Source of the DNA: an uncultured Oscillospiraceae bacterium
GTDB lineage: Bacteria; Bacillota; Clostridia; Oscillospirales; Oscillospiraceae
Length of the DNA: 64,000 nt
NCBI GenBank assembly: GCA_944385095.1
Contig: CALWVS010000003.1
Coordinates: 1-64,000, forward strand
Reading direction: 5' to 3'
Shown: positions 51,879 through 62,795 of the stretch, in pieces
Numbering within the stretch: the stretch's first letter is position 1
How the letters are laid out: each line of letters opens with the position of its first letter
Made by a program: the position numbers and the translations under genes
The notes under the pieces: model-generated
Seen by the model: only the letters and a program-made list of their open reading frames with translations
The model's database searches: none
What the model was told of the DNA's origin: nothing

Positions 51879-53834
51879 GTGGAGTTTCGGTTACATGCCC
51901 CATTTCAACCCATGGGAGACCAGCCTGGGGCAATTGAAGGACTGGTCATGGGATTGGACAATGGAATAGAGGAACAGGTGCTGTTGGGCGTGACCGGTTC
52001 TGGCAAGACATTTACTATGGCAAATGTGATTGCAAAGATAAACCGTCCCACGCTGGTGCTTGCCCATAATAAGACGTTGGCTGCCCAACTGTGTGCGGAG
52101 TTTCGTGAATTTTTTCCCGAAAATGCAGTAGAATATTTTGTATCCTACTATGATTACTACCAGCCAGAGGCATATATTCCCCATACAGATACTTTTATTG
52201 AAAAAGATGCAGCCATCAATGAGGAAATTGACCGGTTAAGGCTCAGTGCTACAGCTTCTCTGATGGAGCGGCGGGATGTAATTGTGGTGGCATCTGTTTC
52301 CTGTATCTATGGTCTGGGTGAACCTGCCGACTTTGCACAAATGATGGTGTCCTTGCGTGTGGGAGCCACATTGGAACGGGATGAGCTGCTTAAAAAACTG
52401 GTGGCAATCCGATATGAGCGCAATGACATTGCATTTGAACGCAATATGTTCCGTGTGCGTGGTGATACGGTGGAGGTGTGGCCGGCTTACTGGAAAGATA
52501 CCGCCATACGGGTGGAATTTTTTGGAGATGAAATTGACCGCATTTCAGAAATCAATGCAGTGACAGGAGCAGCCGTCCGCAAGCTGACCAACATTCCCAT
52601 CTGGCCTGCCACCCACTATGTCACCCCAAAAGAGAAAATGGATGCTGCCATTCAGGAAATCTATAAAGAGCTGGAGGAGCGGGTGGCACAGTTTGAACAG
52701 GAGGGAAAACTGGTAGAGGCACAGCGACTGAAACAGCGTACCATGTATGACATTGAAATGATGCAGGAGCTGGGCTACTGTTCAGGAATTGAGAACTATT
52801 CCCGTGTGATGGAGGGACGACCAGTTGGGTCTCCACCCCATACCCTGTTGGATTACTTTCCAGATGATTTTGTATTGTTCATTGACGAGAGCCATGTGAC
52901 ACTACCTCAGGTGAGAGCGATGTACAATGGAGATAAGGCAAGAAAAACCTCTCTGGTGGACTATGGGTTCCGGTTGCCCTGTGCGTTTGATAACCGACCT
53001 TTGAAATTTGAGGAATTTGAACAGCGCATCCACCAGAGAATCTATGTCTCTGCTACACCAGGGGAGTATGAACGCACCAGAGCGGGACAAGTTGTAGAGC
53101 AGGTGATTCGCCCCACAGGGCTGCTTGACCCGGTGATTGAGGTACGACCAGTGGAAGGGCAGATTGATGACCTGATTGGGGAAATCAATCTGAGAACACA
53201 GAAAAATCAGCGGGTCCTTGTGACCACGCTCACGAAAAAAATGGCAGAGGATTTGACCGCCTATCTACAGGGCACAGGCATTCGGGTGCGCTATATGCAC
53301 CATGGTATTGATACCATGGAGCGGATGGAAATTGTGCGTGATTTGCGCCTTGGTACCTTTGATGTACTGGTGGGCATTAACCTGCTGCGTGAAGGATTGG
53401 ACTTGCCAGAGGTATCTCTGGTGGCGATTTTGGATGCAGACAAAGAGGGATTTTTGAGAAGTGAAACCTCTCTCATCCAGACCATTGGACGTGCAGCCAG
53501 AAATGCGGAGGGCTGTGTGATTATGTATGCCGATGTGGTGACACCCTCTATGGGCAGAGCCATAGACGAGACCCAGAGACGCAGAGAAAAACAGATGGCA
53601 TTCAATGAGACAAATGGAATTGTGCCCAAGACGGTGATAAAATCGGTGCGTGAATTGCTGGATATTGCAGTGACAGGGGAGGAAACTTCCACCAAACGCA
53701 AGAAGAATATGACAAAACAGGAGAAGGCGGCAGAAATTTCCAGACTGGAGAAGGCAATGAAAGAAGCGGCGAAGATGCTGGAATTTGAACTGGCTGCACA
53801 GCTGAGAGACCAGATTATTGCCCTGCAAGGGTAA
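51879..53834 (+). CDS. uvrB: Excinuclease ABC subunit B
   Basis: This 651-residue DNA damage-verifying helicase of nucleotide excision repair has Walker [11 protein letters not shown]. The beta-hairpin has [12 protein letters not shown], the DEAD-like box is [12 protein letters not shown] and motif VI is QTIGRAARN. The C-terminal UVR domain that contacts UvrC is present ([25 protein letters not shown]). The start is GTG at 51879, giving [16 protein letters not shown] as in other UvrB. AAGGGGGTGG lies eight bases upstream. A TTG at 51852 precedes that site. It is first of the repair run. Confidence 0.96.
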   Translation: MEFRLHAPFQPMGDQPGAIEGLVMGLDNGIEEQVLLGVTGSGKTFTMANVIAKINRPTLVLAHNKTLAAQLCAEFREFFPENAVEYFVSYYDYYQPEAYIPHTDTFIEKDAAINEEIDRLRLSATASLMERRDVIVVASVSCIYGLGEPADFAQMMVSLRVGATLERDELLKKLVAIRYERNDIAFERNMFRVRGDTVEVWPAYWKDTAIRVEFFGDEIDRISEINAVTGAAVRKLTNIPIWPATHYVTPKEKMDAAIQEIYKELEERVAQFEQEGKLVEAQRLKQRTMYDIEMMQELGYCSGIENYSRVMEGRPVGSPPHTLLDYFPDDFVLFIDESHVTLPQVRAMYNGDKARKTSLVDYGFRLPCAFDNRPLKFEEFEQRIHQRIYVSATPGEYERTRAGQVVEQVIRPTGLLDPVIEVRPVEGQIDDLIGEINLRTQKNQRVLVTTLTKKMAEDLTAYLQGTGIRVRYMHHGIDTMERMEIVRDLRLGTFDVLVGINLLREGLDLPEVSLVAILDADKEGFLRSETSLIQTIGRAARNAEGCVIMYADVVTPSMGRAIDETQRRREKQMAFNETNGIVPKTVIKSVRELLDIAVTGEETSTKRKKNMTKQEKAAEISRLEKAMKEAAKMLEFELAAQLRDQIIALQG

Positions 53835-53854
53835 TCAGAGAAAGAGGGATTCAA

Positions 53855-54346
53855 ATGGCAAAGAAGGAAGAAAAAACAAATGTGATGCGTGTATTAGAAC
53901 AGAAGAAAATTCCATATCATTCCTATACCTATCCCCATGAGGAAGGTGTGGCAGTAGATGGAGTTTCAGTGGCGGAACTGATTGGGAAACCAGTAAACAG
54001 TGTCTATAAAACCCTCGTGACCCGTGGTGCAAGTAAGGCAAACTATGTGTTTGTCATTCCAGTAGAGGACAATCTGGACTTGAAAAAGGCAGCCAAGGCA
54101 GTGGGAGAAAAATCCATTGAAATGATTCATGTCAGCGAAATTCAAAAACTCACTGGATATATTCGGGGTGGCTGTTCCCCTGTGGGGATGAAAAAACAGT
54201 TTCCCACTGTGTTCCAGGCAGATGCTGAGGAGTTGGAACAAATCATTGTATCTGCCGGCAAGATTGGATTCCAAGTGGAACTTGCCCCCAAAGACCTGAT
54301 TGGTCTGGTGCGTGGGCAATGTGCAGATGTGACCATTCAGGAATAA
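53855..54346 (+). CDS. ybaK: YbaK/EbsC-type Cys-tRNA(Pro) deacylase
   Basis: This 163-residue trans-editing protein has the YbaK/ProRS-INS fold. It hydrolyses Cys mis-attached to tRNA-Pro. Visible are the family pattern [12 protein letters not shown], the catalytic-lysine region and the [14 protein letters not shown] loop. Length is standard. It lies 20 bases after uvrB and 17 bases before uvrA, an unexpected place for a translation-quality gene. Simple co-transcription is the likely explanation. Confidence 0.93.
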   Translation: MAKKEEKTNVMRVLEQKKIPYHSYTYPHEEGVAVDGVSVAELIGKPVNSVYKTLVTRGASKANYVFVIPVEDNLDLKKAAKAVGEKSIEMIHVSEIQKLTGYIRGGCSPVGMKKQFPTVFQADAEELEQIIVSAGKIGFQVELAPKDLIGLVRGQCADVTIQE

Positions 54347-54363
54347 GAACAAGGAGTTATTAC

Positions 54364-57192
54364 ATGCAAGACCATATTTCCATCCGAGGAGCCAGGGAAA
54401 ACAACCTGAAAAATATTGATGTCACCATTCCAAGAGACAAGTTGGTGGTGCTGACTGGTCTGTCTGGTTCGGGAAAATCTTCTCTGGCATTTGATACCAT
54501 CTATGCTGAGGGGCAGCGGCGGTATGTGGAGTCCCTCAGTTCCTATGCCAGAATGTTTTTGGGGCAGATGGAAAAGCCAGATGTAGATTATATTGATGGA
54601 CTGTCTCCAGCCATTTCCATTGACCAGAAGACCACCAGTAAGAATCCACGGTCCACGGTGGGAACAGTGACGGAAATTTATGACTATCTGCGCCTTTTAT
54701 GGGCAAGGGTGGGAACCCCCCACTGTCCCAAGTGTGGAAAGGAAATCAAACAACAGACCATTGACCAAATTATTGACCAAGTTCTTGCCCTATCGGAAGG
54801 TACGAAAATTTTGGTGATGGCTCCTGTAATACGGGGAAAGAAGGGCGAACACGTCAAAATTTTGGAGGATGCCAGAAAGTCTGGCTATGTGCGCTGTCGT
54901 ATTGATGGGATTCAGTATGAATTGTCGGAAGAAATTAAACTGGAGAAAAACAAGAAGCATACCATTGAAATTGTGGTAGACCGTCTGGTGATTCGCCCTG
55001 ATTTGGGACGCAGATTGACCGATTCTGTGGAAATTGCATCCAGTCTGGCAGGTGGTTTGGTGGTCATTTCTCTGGTTGGGGAAGACAAGGAGCTTGTCTT
55101 TTCTCAGAATTATGCCTGTGAGGACTGTGGGATTTCCATTGAGGAACTGACCCCTAGAATGTTTTCTTTCAATAACCCCTATGGAGCCTGTCCCACCTGT
55201 ACAGGCTTAGGGGTACAGTTGAAGGTAGACCCAGATTTGGTTTTGCCTAACCGCAGTCTTTCCATTGCACAGGGAGCAATTTCTGCCTCTGGCTGGAACA
55301 GTATCAAGGGGGATGGCATTGCCAAAATGTATTTTGAGGCATTGGCAGAACACTATGGATTTTCCTTGGATACACCAGTGCAGGACCTGTCCCCAGAAGT
55401 ATTGGATGTGATTCTCTATGGCACCCATGGAGAACCATTGACCATGCACTATGACCAGCCCAGAGGACGGGGTGAAATCCGTCAGGCATTTGAAGGGATT
55501 TGCAATAATCTGGAACGCCGCTATCGGGAAACCCAGTCAGACACCATGCGCCACGAGTTGGAGGAGTGCATGAGCGAGTGCGCTTGCCCTACCTGTAAGG
55601 GGCGCAGACTGAGAAAGGAATCTCTGGCAGTGACAGTGGGTGGGCTGGATATTGACACCTTCTGTCACAAGTCGGTCACGCAGGCACTGGACTTTATCCA
55701 GCAGCTTACACTGACTCCAACACAGACACAGATTGCAGAGCGAATTTTGAAAGAAATTAAAAACAGATTGGGCTTTTTGCAGTCGGTTGGTTTACAATAT
55801 CTCACACTGTCCAGAAGTGCTGGTACACTGTCAGGTGGAGAAAGTCAGAGAATCCGTCTTGCCACACAGATTGGTTCCTCTCTCATGGGGGTGCTGTATA
55901 TTTTGGATGAGCCATCCATTGGTCTGCACCAGAGAGACAATGATATGTTGCTGAAAACCATGCAGAATTTGCGTGATTTAGGCAATACCCTGCTGGTAGT
56001 GGAACACGATGAGGACACCATGCGGGCGGCTGACTATATCATAGATGTAGGACCAGGCGCAGGAATTCATGGTGGCAATATTGTGGCAGCAGGGACACCG
56101 GAGGAAGTCATGCACACAGATGGCTCTATTACAGGAGAATATCTGTCTGGCAAGCGCAAAATTCCTGTGCCAAAAGAGCGCAGAAAGGGCAATGGTGGCT
56201 ACCTGAAGATTTTTGGTGCATCAGAAAACAATCTCAAAAAAGTGGATGTACAGATTCCACTGGGAACGTTGACCTGTGTTACAGGGGTATCTGGTTCGGG
56301 AAAATCCTCTCTGGTCAATGAGATTATTTTCAAAAAGCTGGGGGCTGATTTGAACCGTATGAAGGTACGGGCAGGAAAACATCAGCGTGTGGAAGGGGAG
56401 GAACTTCTGGATAAGGTCATTGACATTGACCAGTCCCCCATTGGCAGAACCCCACGCAGCAATCCAGCCACCTACACAGGGCTATTCAATGACATTCGGG
56501 AGTTGTTTGCTTCCACACAGGATGCCAAAGCCAGAGGATATGGACCGGGGCGGTTTTCGTTCAACACAAGGGGCGGTCGCTGTGAGGCATGTACTGGAGA
56601 TGGTTTGATTAAAATTGAAATGCACTTTTTGCCTGACATCTATGTGCCCTGTGAGGTCTGTAAAGGCAAACGGTACAACAGAGAGACATTGGAAGTACAG
56701 TACAAGGGAAAGAATATCTATGAAGTGCTGGAATTGACCGTAGATGAGGCACTGCCCTTTTTTGAAAACATCCCTAAGATTTATAAGCGGCTGAAGACAC
56801 TAGAAGAAGTGGGGCTGGGCTATGTAAAACTGGGTCAGTCCTCCACCACATTGTCTGGTGGTGAGGCGCAAAGAGTGAAACTGGCAACAGAGCTTTCCAA
56901 ACGCTCCACAGGAAAAACCATCTATATATTGGACGAACCAACCACAGGTCTGCACAGTTATGATGTACAGCGTCTGGTGGATGTGTTACAGCGTCTGGTG
57001 GATGCAGGTAACACAGTGTTGGTGATTGAACACAATCTGGATGTCATCAAAACCGCTGACCACATCGTTGATTTGGGACCTGAGGGGGGAGATGGAGGTG
57101 GTACCATTGTCTGCACTGGTACACCGGAGGAAGTGGCAGACTGTAAGGAAAGTTATACAGGGCAATATCTCAAGCGATTGTTACAACAATGA
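54364..57192 (+). CDS. uvrA: Excinuclease ABC subunit A
   Basis: This 942-residue damage-sensing ABC ATPase has two nucleotide-binding modules. Each has its own Walker A ([14 protein letters not shown] near the start; [14 protein letters not shown] in the second half) and signature ([24 protein letters not shown]). Zinc cysteines occur in CEDCG...CPTC and CEACTGDG...CEVCKGK. The ATG at 54364 has AAGGAG eight bases upstream; an in-frame ATG at 54319 lies within ybaK. It works with UvrB encoded upstream; uvrC is not in the window. Confidence 0.97.
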   Translation: MQDHISIRGARENNLKNIDVTIPRDKLVVLTGLSGSGKSSLAFDTIYAEGQRRYVESLSSYARMFLGQMEKPDVDYIDGLSPAISIDQKTTSKNPRSTVGTVTEIYDYLRLLWARVGTPHCPKCGKEIKQQTIDQIIDQVLALSEGTKILVMAPVIRGKKGEHVKILEDARKSGYVRCRIDGIQYELSEEIKLEKNKKHTIEIVVDRLVIRPDLGRRLTDSVEIASSLAGGLVVISLVGEDKELVFSQNYACEDCGISIEELTPRMFSFNNPYGACPTCTGLGVQLKVDPDLVLPNRSLSIAQGAISASGWNSIKGDGIAKMYFEALAEHYGFSLDTPVQDLSPEVLDVILYGTHGEPLTMHYDQPRGRGEIRQAFEGICNNLERRYRETQSDTMRHELEECMSECACPTCKGRRLRKESLAVTVGGLDIDTFCHKSVTQALDFIQQLTLTPTQTQIAERILKEIKNRLGFLQSVGLQYLTLSRSAGTLSGGESQRIRLATQIGSSLMGVLYILDEPSIGLHQRDNDMLLKTMQNLRDLGNTLLVVEHDEDTMRAADYIIDVGPGAGIHGGNIVAAGTPEEVMHTDGSITGEYLSGKRKIPVPKERRKGNGGYLKIFGASENNLKKVDVQIPLGTLTCVTGVSGSGKSSLVNEIIFKKLGADLNRMKVRAGKHQRVEGEELLDKVIDIDQSPIGRTPRSNPATYTGLFNDIRELFASTQDAKARGYGPGRFSFNTRGGRCEACTGDGLIKIEMHFLPDIYVPCEVCKGKRYNRETLEVQYKGKNIYEVLELTVDEALPFFENIPKIYKRLKTLEEVGLGYVKLGQSSTTLSGGEAQRVKLATELSKRSTGKTIYILDEPTTGLHSYDVQRLVDVLQRLVDAGNTVLVIEHNLDVIKTADHIVDLGPEGGDGGGTIVCTGTPEEVADCKESYTGQYLKRLLQQ

Positions 57193-57219
57193 AAGAGAAA
57201 GAAAGTGAGTTAATCAGAC

Positions 57220-57711
57220 ATGAGTGAATTGATACAGTGGATGACAGGGACGGATTTGGGCAAGATGTTATCAACCATGATGATGTCTATGGTTCCCATT
57301 ATTGAGCTGAGAGGAGGCATTCCTTTTGGTGTGGCGTTGGGCTTGCCCTATGCGGAGGCATTTATAGCAGCGGTGATTGGAAATTTAATTCCAGCCCCCT
57401 TTATTATTGTGTTCATCCGCCGTATATTTGAATTTATGCGGAAACATATGCCAAGGCTCAATGGTCTGGTGGATAAAATGGAGCAAAAAGCACATCTAAA
57501 AGGACAGAAAATGCAAAAATATCAATATTTGGGCTTGTGGCTTTTTGTGGCCATTCCACTGCCAGGTACAGGAGCATGGACAGGCTGTCTTGTAGCAGCC
57601 TTCTTGAACATGAGACTGAAATATGCATTCCCTGCGGTTATGATGGGAGTGTTGACAGCCGCCTGTATTATGACAGCGTTGACCCATGTCGGTGTCAACT
57701 TGTTTTCCTGA
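57220..57711 (+). CDS. Small multidrug export-like (COG2426) membrane protein
   Basis: This 163-residue protein has about four membrane segments and the family features VPIIELRGGIPFGVALGL at the N-terminus and LWLFVAIPLPGTGAWTGCLVA later. Pfam calls the family Sm_multidrug_ex, but a transport function is poorly established. ATG at 57220 lies 27 bases after uvrA. Its stop leads into a hairpin that hides the ribosome site of the next small gene. Confidence 0.87.
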   Translation: MSELIQWMTGTDLGKMLSTMMMSMVPIIELRGGIPFGVALGLPYAEAFIAAVIGNLIPAPFIIVFIRRIFEFMRKHMPRLNGLVDKMEQKAHLKGQKMQKYQYLGLWLFVAIPLPGTGAWTGCLVAAFLNMRLKYAFPAVMMGVLTAACIMTALTHVGVNLFS

Positions 57712-57719
57712 TAGCACCC

Positions 57720-57754
57720 ACCTCTGTCTCCTGTCATAAGATGGGGACAGAGGT
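57720..57754 (+). promoter_or_regulatory. Hairpin that covers a ribosome binding site
   Basis: ACCTCTGTC (57720-57728) pairs perfectly with GACAGAGGT (57746-57754). The right arm is the AGAGGTGA ribosome site of the gene starting at 57763. Ribosomes finishing the upstream gene stop at 57711, so coupling or regulated unfolding is possible. Confidence 0.55.
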
Positions 57755-57762
57755 GATATCAT

Positions 57763-58101
57763 ATGAAAACCATATTAGAGATGGTGATGGCGTTTTTGTG
57801 TGTGATAGGCATTGCTACCATCCTTTGGATTGTGTTGGGCTGGACCGTGAGACCTGTGTTTGGAAGCTCAGCAGTGGTACTCATACCAGCAAAAGGGGAT
57901 GGCAATCAGTTAGAAGCACAGCTTATGGGGCTTTCTTGGCTGAGGGCGATGGGATTGATACAAGGAGAAGTCATTTTGTATGATGAGGGATTAACCAAGA
58001 AGGGACGGGAAGTGGCACTTCATCTGGCTCTGCGGTGGCAGTGGGTGAGTTGTTGTCCCAGTGGAATGTTGGAAGAATGGATGGTACACAGAGATACATA
58101 G
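57763..58101 (+). CDS. Hypothetical small single-span membrane protein
   Basis: This 112-residue protein has one N-terminal membrane segment (about residues 5-28, with IATILWIVLGWTV), then a short cytoplasmic or external alpha/beta domain with SSAVVLIPAKGDGNQLEAQL. I do not recognise the family. The coding region is credible from its AGAGGTGA ribosome site, its exact fit between two genes and its codon use. The gene lies between the COG2426 gene and recD2 and starts downstream of the hairpin that masks its ribosome site. Confidence 0.65.
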   Translation: MKTILEMVMAFLCVIGIATILWIVLGWTVRPVFGSSAVVLIPAKGDGNQLEAQLMGLSWLRAMGLIQGEVILYDEGLTKKGREVALHLALRWQWVSCCPSGMLEEWMVHRDT

Positions 58102-58119
58102 AACAAGGGGGGCAGACCC

Positions 58120-60333
58120 ATGCTTGAGGAGGAACAGAAGACGTTAAAATTGGAGGGGACCATCTCCTCCATTATTTTTCAAAATGAAGAAAATGGATAC
58201 ACCATTTTACGGATGGAGTCTGGAGAAGAAGAAATGACGGTGGTGGGGGTCATGCCCGGCATCTCACCGGGGGAGTATGTCACTGTTCAGGGGCAATGGG
58301 TGCGCCATGCCACCTATGGCACCCAATTTCGGGCAGATTTGGTGGAGCGGCGGTTGCCACAGGGGTTAAAGGAAATTTATCACTATCTGGCTTCTGGTGC
58401 GGTAAAGGGTGTAGGAAAGGCGACAGCAAGGCAACTGACAGAGACCTTTGGGGATGATGTACTGCGTGTCATAGAGGAGGAACCGGAGAAGCTGACCAAG
58501 CTGCGGGGCATTACCCCCAAACGGGCCAGAACCATTAGCGAGACTTTTCGGAAGCAGATGGGAACCAGACGGCTGCTGGAGTTTCTCGCTGACCATGACC
58601 TGTCCCCTCAATTGGCAATGCCTCTGTTTCGTGCCTATGGGGATGTGGCATTGGAGGTCATCCGTTCCAATCCCTATGTGATGACAGACAATGCATTTGG
58701 GCTTGAGTTTGCAAAGGCAGACCAGGTGGCAATCGATTTGGGGATTACAGCAGAATCACCAGTGCGTCTGGAGGCAGGGATTCTGTTTGAATTGAACCAC
58801 AACTTGAGCAATGGGCACAGCTTCCTGCCTTGCGGAAAGTTATTGGGTGCAACTGCGCAACTGCTCAGTGTTTCCTCTGAGGTGTTGGAAGAGTGCCTGG
58901 AGCGGCTGACCACCCATGGAGAAGTGATGCAGGAATCCATTGCAGGAGAACAGGCAGTATATCTCCCCAATCTCTATGAGGCGGAGGACTATGTGGCACA
59001 AAGAATTTTGGAAATGAGCCATGTAGAGCTGCTTCCTCCAGAAGATTTGGAACAAAAAATGGAAGAAATTCAAAAACGACATCAAATTACCTATGCGCCC
59101 CAACAAAAAGAGGCGGTGGAACAGGCAGCAAAACGGCAAATTATGCTGCTGACAGGTGGACCAGGTACAGGAAAAACCACATGTCTGAGAGGGGTTCTGG
59201 CATTATTTGAAGAACTTGGTTTGGAAACTGCACTGGCGGCACCCACTGGACGGGCAGCAAAGCGACTGGGAGAACTGTGTAAAACGGAGGCTTCCACCAT
59301 CCATCGACTGCTGGAAACTGGCTACGATGGGCACAGTGACCAGTTGGTATTTACCCACAATGAAGGGGAACCACTGGATGTAGATGCAGTGATTGTAGAT
59401 GAGGTATCTATGGTGGATGTGGCGTTGATGGCAGCCCTTCTGGCAGCTCTGCCCAATGGCTGCCGCCTGATTCTGGTGGGGGACCCGGACCAGCTCCCAT
59501 CAGTTGGTCCAGGTAATTTGTTTTCTGATTTGATACGCAGTCAGGTAGTTCCCACAGTACGATTGACGGAAATTTTCCGGCAGGCAGCCGCAAGTGCCAT
59601 TGTGCGCAACGCACACCTCATCAATCAGGGCATCTTGCCCAACATTCGAGAAAACAACAATGACTTCTTTTTTTTACAGCGGAAAGATGCTCAATCTACA
59701 GTAGAAACAATCGTTGACTTGTGTGTGAGACGTCTGCCAGAACGGATGGGTATTCCACCAGAACAAATTCAGGTCCTTTCCCCCACACGGAGAAGGGGAA
59801 CTGGCACCACTGTGCTCAATCAGGCTCTGCAGCAGGCATTGAATCCACCTGACCCCAAAAAAGGAGAGAGGCGATTTGGAGACTGGATTTTTCGAGCAGG
59901 CGACAGAGTGATGCAGGTGAAAAACAACTATGATATTATGTGGAGAGAAGAGGCAGGCTCTCAATCTGGGATGGGAATGTTCAATGGAGACATTGGGGTG
60001 ATTCAAAGAGTAGAGAAAGAGTCTGTTTGGGTGGATTTTGAAGGAAAACTGGTAGAATATACACCAGACATGTTAGGAGAATTGGAACCTGCATTTGCAG
60101 TTACGGTACATAAAGCACAGGGCAGCGAGTATCAGGCAGTGATTTTGGCAGCTCTGGACGGGGCACCCATGCTGATGACCCGTGGCATATTATATACCGC
60201 AGTAACTAGAGCAAAAGACCTTTTTATTGTGGTAGGGGATGGGGTTGTGATTGCAAATATGACAGCGAACCATCGGCAAACCAGACGATATTCTGGGTTA
60301 CGAGCAAGATTGACCAGAGGCTACGAATCATGA
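58120..60333 (+). CDS. recD2: RecD2-type superfamily 1B DNA helicase
   Basis: This 737-residue helicase is of the stand-alone RecD2 class that works without RecBC. The N-terminal OB-like and helix-hairpin-helix region has GVGKATARQLTETFG and KLRGITPKRARTISE. Walker A is GGPGTGKTT (about residues 345-353) and Walker B is VIVDEVSMVD. Later motifs are LVGDPDQLPSVGPG and VTVHKAQGSEY. The C-terminal UvrD_C_2 fold is complete. The ATG at 58120 has AAGGGGGG about seven bases upstream. It unwinds DNA 5'-3' and is the last member of the repair run. Confidence 0.95.
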   Translation: MLEEEQKTLKLEGTISSIIFQNEENGYTILRMESGEEEMTVVGVMPGISPGEYVTVQGQWVRHATYGTQFRADLVERRLPQGLKEIYHYLASGAVKGVGKATARQLTETFGDDVLRVIEEEPEKLTKLRGITPKRARTISETFRKQMGTRRLLEFLADHDLSPQLAMPLFRAYGDVALEVIRSNPYVMTDNAFGLEFAKADQVAIDLGITAESPVRLEAGILFELNHNLSNGHSFLPCGKLLGATAQLLSVSSEVLEECLERLTTHGEVMQESIAGEQAVYLPNLYEAEDYVAQRILEMSHVELLPPEDLEQKMEEIQKRHQITYAPQQKEAVEQAAKRQIMLLTGGPGTGKTTCLRGVLALFEELGLETALAAPTGRAAKRLGELCKTEASTIHRLLETGYDGHSDQLVFTHNEGEPLDVDAVIVDEVSMVDVALMAALLAALPNGCRLILVGDPDQLPSVGPGNLFSDLIRSQVVPTVRLTEIFRQAAASAIVRNAHLINQGILPNIRENNNDFFFLQRKDAQSTVETIVDLCVRRLPERMGIPPEQIQVLSPTRRRGTGTTVLNQALQQALNPPDPKKGERRFGDWIFRAGDRVMQVKNNYDIMWREEAGSQSGMGMFNGDIGVIQRVEKESVWVDFEGKLVEYTPDMLGELEPAFAVTVHKAQGSEYQAVILAALDGAPMLMTRGILYTAVTRAKDLFIVVGDGVVIANMTANHRQTRRYSGLRARLTRGYES

Positions 60334-60343
60334 TATGAAGTAC

Positions 60344-60372
60344 TTGAAAAATAGTTGAATGTTGTATAAAAT
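60344..60372 (+). promoter_or_regulatory. Promoter of chemoreceptor 2
   Basis: TTGAAA (60344-60349) and TAAAAT (60367-60372) have a 17-base spacer, about 75 bases upstream of the ATG. Confidence 0.6.
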
Positions 60373-60446
60373 AAATAGGGGCATTGGTCTGCACAGAACG
60401 ACAGACCCTATAGGAGAGAATAGATAAAAGAGAGTGGGGTTTGAAG

Positions 60447-62684
60447 ATGAAACAGGGACTCAAAGAAAGAATAGACAGCCATTTGCATTGGAGAATCAGT
60501 TTTTATGCAACACTAATTTTGTTATGTACTTTTTTGATGCTCATTGTCATTACAGCAGTGACAACTGGAACGAGTATGGACAGTGAAGTGAGGGCAGAGG
60601 TGCAAATCATTGCAGAGAAAAATAATAAAATTGTCCAAAGTGTATTTGATGAGGTAACAGGTGCCATTGATGGTGTGTTGCAGTATCTGGACGGAGAGTA
60701 CAGTCAATCTACTACTTACAATGAAGGCACACAGACAGAAATAGCTACAGATGGAACACAGAATACAACACAACCACAGTATTATAGCCAGATTTATGGT
60801 GTTCCATGTTCAAAATCCAGCTATGAGGTGGAGCTGGTCATGGCTCGCCATTTTGAGATGACAGTCAATGGGAACGAGGCCATTGTCAATGCAGGGGCTG
60901 GGTTTGAACCATATTGTTTTGATGGATTGATTGAGGAGTATAGTGTCTATTGTCGTGAAGGAGCTACGGCTGGTCGGTTAAATGCCTATGATGTCTATAG
61001 TCAGGAGATTTACTACAGCATGGCAAAAGAGGCAAAGGGTCCCATCACTACCCCTACCTATCAGTGGGAGGGGGTGGATATAATTTCCATCAGTGCCCCT
61101 GTTATGTACCAGAATCAGGTGATGGGTGTGGTTTCCTATGATATCAGCCTGGATTATTTGGAATCACAGATGCAGTATGAAGGGAATTTTGACAGTTTAC
61201 AGGATGCACTCATCATGGGTGATGGAGAGGTAGCCTGCACCACATTCGACAATATCGAAGTAGGGGAGAGTTTACTGAATCTATTTGGTGATGCAGCCAG
61301 CGACGTCACCAGTTATATGGGTGAAGGCAATGCGTTTACGATTAAGAACAATCAGGACAACCAGTTCTATGCATTTGTCCCTGTAAATGCTGCTGGAGGG
61401 ACATGGTGGACAGTGGTACGTCTCTCTCAGGCAGAGATGGAGCAGGCAACAGATCAACTGGTCATTACATTGATGATTGTCAGTTTTCTGTTTATGTTAC
61501 TGATTGTGTTCTTGCTTGCAACTTTGATACGGCGCAGCTTAAAACCTGTGGCAGAACTGGATCAGGCATTAGGTGAATTGGAACAGGGGAATATTCTGGC
61601 AGTAGAGATACATCATAAGGGAAAAGACGAACTGGGTCATTTGGCGAATGGGTTGCAAGAGTTAAGCAATACCCTGAAGAATATCGTAGCAGATGAGATT
61701 TATATTTTGGAATCATATGCCAAAGGTGATTTTGCAGTGGAGTCTCGCATGCCACAGCGTTATGTAGGTGACTTTAAAAAGGTATTGGTTGCGGTTAGTG
61801 AAGTGTCCCAGAAAATCAGCTATGTGTTCAACCATATTGATGGTGTATCCAATCAGGTTGCAAATGGTGCTGAGCAGATTTCTTCCAGTTCTCAAACGCT
61901 GGCGCAGGGAGCCAATGAGCAGGCTGCCAGTGTGGAGGAGATGGCTGCCGCAGTGACTGAGGTAAGCAACCAGATTGAAAATAACTTTGAAAATTTGCGT
62001 GAATCCAACACACAGACAGAGGAAGTGTTTGCAAGAATTGAGGTCAGCAATGATAAGATGAAAGAAATGCTGACAACAATGGACGAAATCAACACAACTG
62101 CGGAACAAATTAGAGGAATTGCAAAGAATATTGAGGATATTGCCTTCCAGACGAACATTTTGGCACTGAATGCAGCCATAGAGGCGGCAAGAGCAGGAAC
62201 AGCAGGCAAAGGCTTTGCAGTGGTGGCAGATGAGGTGCGCAATCTGGCAAGCAAAACAGCAGAGGCTTCCCAATATGCTTCCAAACTGATTGAAAATACA
62301 GCGCAAGTGGCAGTGAAGGGAAAGGAGATTGCCAATGAAACGGCAGATTCTTTTGAAGTTGTCTATGAGGGTGTGAGAGAAATCTCCAACCGCAATGTCA
62401 ATATTCTGGAGAGTGCAAAATTGCAGCATCAGGCAATGCAGCAGACAAAAACGGGAATTGACCAGATTTCAAAAGTGGTACAGAGTAACTCTGCTGCCTC
62501 AGAGGAAAATGCAGTGGCAAGCAGGGAACTGTCTGACCGTTCTAAGGTATTGAAGTCTCTTGTAATGCAGTTCCAGTACCACAAAGAAGCAGAGGACCGG
62601 GACCAGTATCTGGTGATGGATGAGGAACAAGAGCCACTACAGGAACCAAATGATGCACCAGTCAATTCTTTTTCAAAGTATTAA
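60447..62684 (+). CDS. Methyl-accepting chemotaxis protein 2
   Basis: This 745-residue receptor has a first membrane segment at about residues 18-40, a large dCache-like external domain with YSVYCREG and [23 protein letters not shown], a second segment at about 339-361, HAMP, then a coiled-coil signalling domain. The tip [21 protein letters not shown] is near residues 564-584. The ATG at 60447 was chosen over an in-frame TTG at 60441. The acidic tail ([14 protein letters not shown]) lacks a CheR-docking pentapeptide. It has its own promoter and is followed by a terminator. Its signalling region resembles receptor 1, but the sensor domain differs. Confidence 0.93.
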   Translation: MKQGLKERIDSHLHWRISFYATLILLCTFLMLIVITAVTTGTSMDSEVRAEVQIIAEKNNKIVQSVFDEVTGAIDGVLQYLDGEYSQSTTYNEGTQTEIATDGTQNTTQPQYYSQIYGVPCSKSSYEVELVMARHFEMTVNGNEAIVNAGAGFEPYCFDGLIEEYSVYCREGATAGRLNAYDVYSQEIYYSMAKEAKGPITTPTYQWEGVDIISISAPVMYQNQVMGVVSYDISLDYLESQMQYEGNFDSLQDALIMGDGEVACTTFDNIEVGESLLNLFGDAASDVTSYMGEGNAFTIKNNQDNQFYAFVPVNAAGGTWWTVVRLSQAEMEQATDQLVITLMIVSFLFMLLIVFLLATLIRRSLKPVAELDQALGELEQGNILAVEIHHKGKDELGHLANGLQELSNTLKNIVADEIYILESYAKGDFAVESRMPQRYVGDFKKVLVAVSEVSQKISYVFNHIDGVSNQVANGAEQISSSSQTLAQGANEQAASVEEMAAAVTEVSNQIENNFENLRESNTQTEEVFARIEVSNDKMKEMLTTMDEINTTAEQIRGIAKNIEDIAFQTNILALNAAIEAARAGTAGKGFAVVADEVRNLASKTAEASQYASKLIENTAQVAVKGKEIANETADSFEVVYEGVREISNRNVNILESAKLQHQAMQQTKTGIDQISKVVQSNSAASEENAVASRELSDRSKVLKSLVMQFQYHKEAEDRDQYLVMDEEQEPLQEPNDAPVNSFSKY

Positions 62685-62754
62685 GAAATGATGAATTATA
62701 TGGTGTTTTGTAATAGGTAGCTCTGGTTGTTTCAAAGTCTCTAAATCTTATACT

Positions 62755-62795
62755 GAAAAAAACGGTTCACCTGAACCTCAGGTGAACCGTTTTGT
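62755..62795. terminator. Bidirectional terminator between chemoreceptor 2 and the diphosphatase
   Basis: A thirteen-base stem (AACGGTTCACCTG with CAGGTGAACCGTT, 62761-62791) is preceded by an A run and followed by TT. It serves both convergent genes. Confidence 0.9.
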
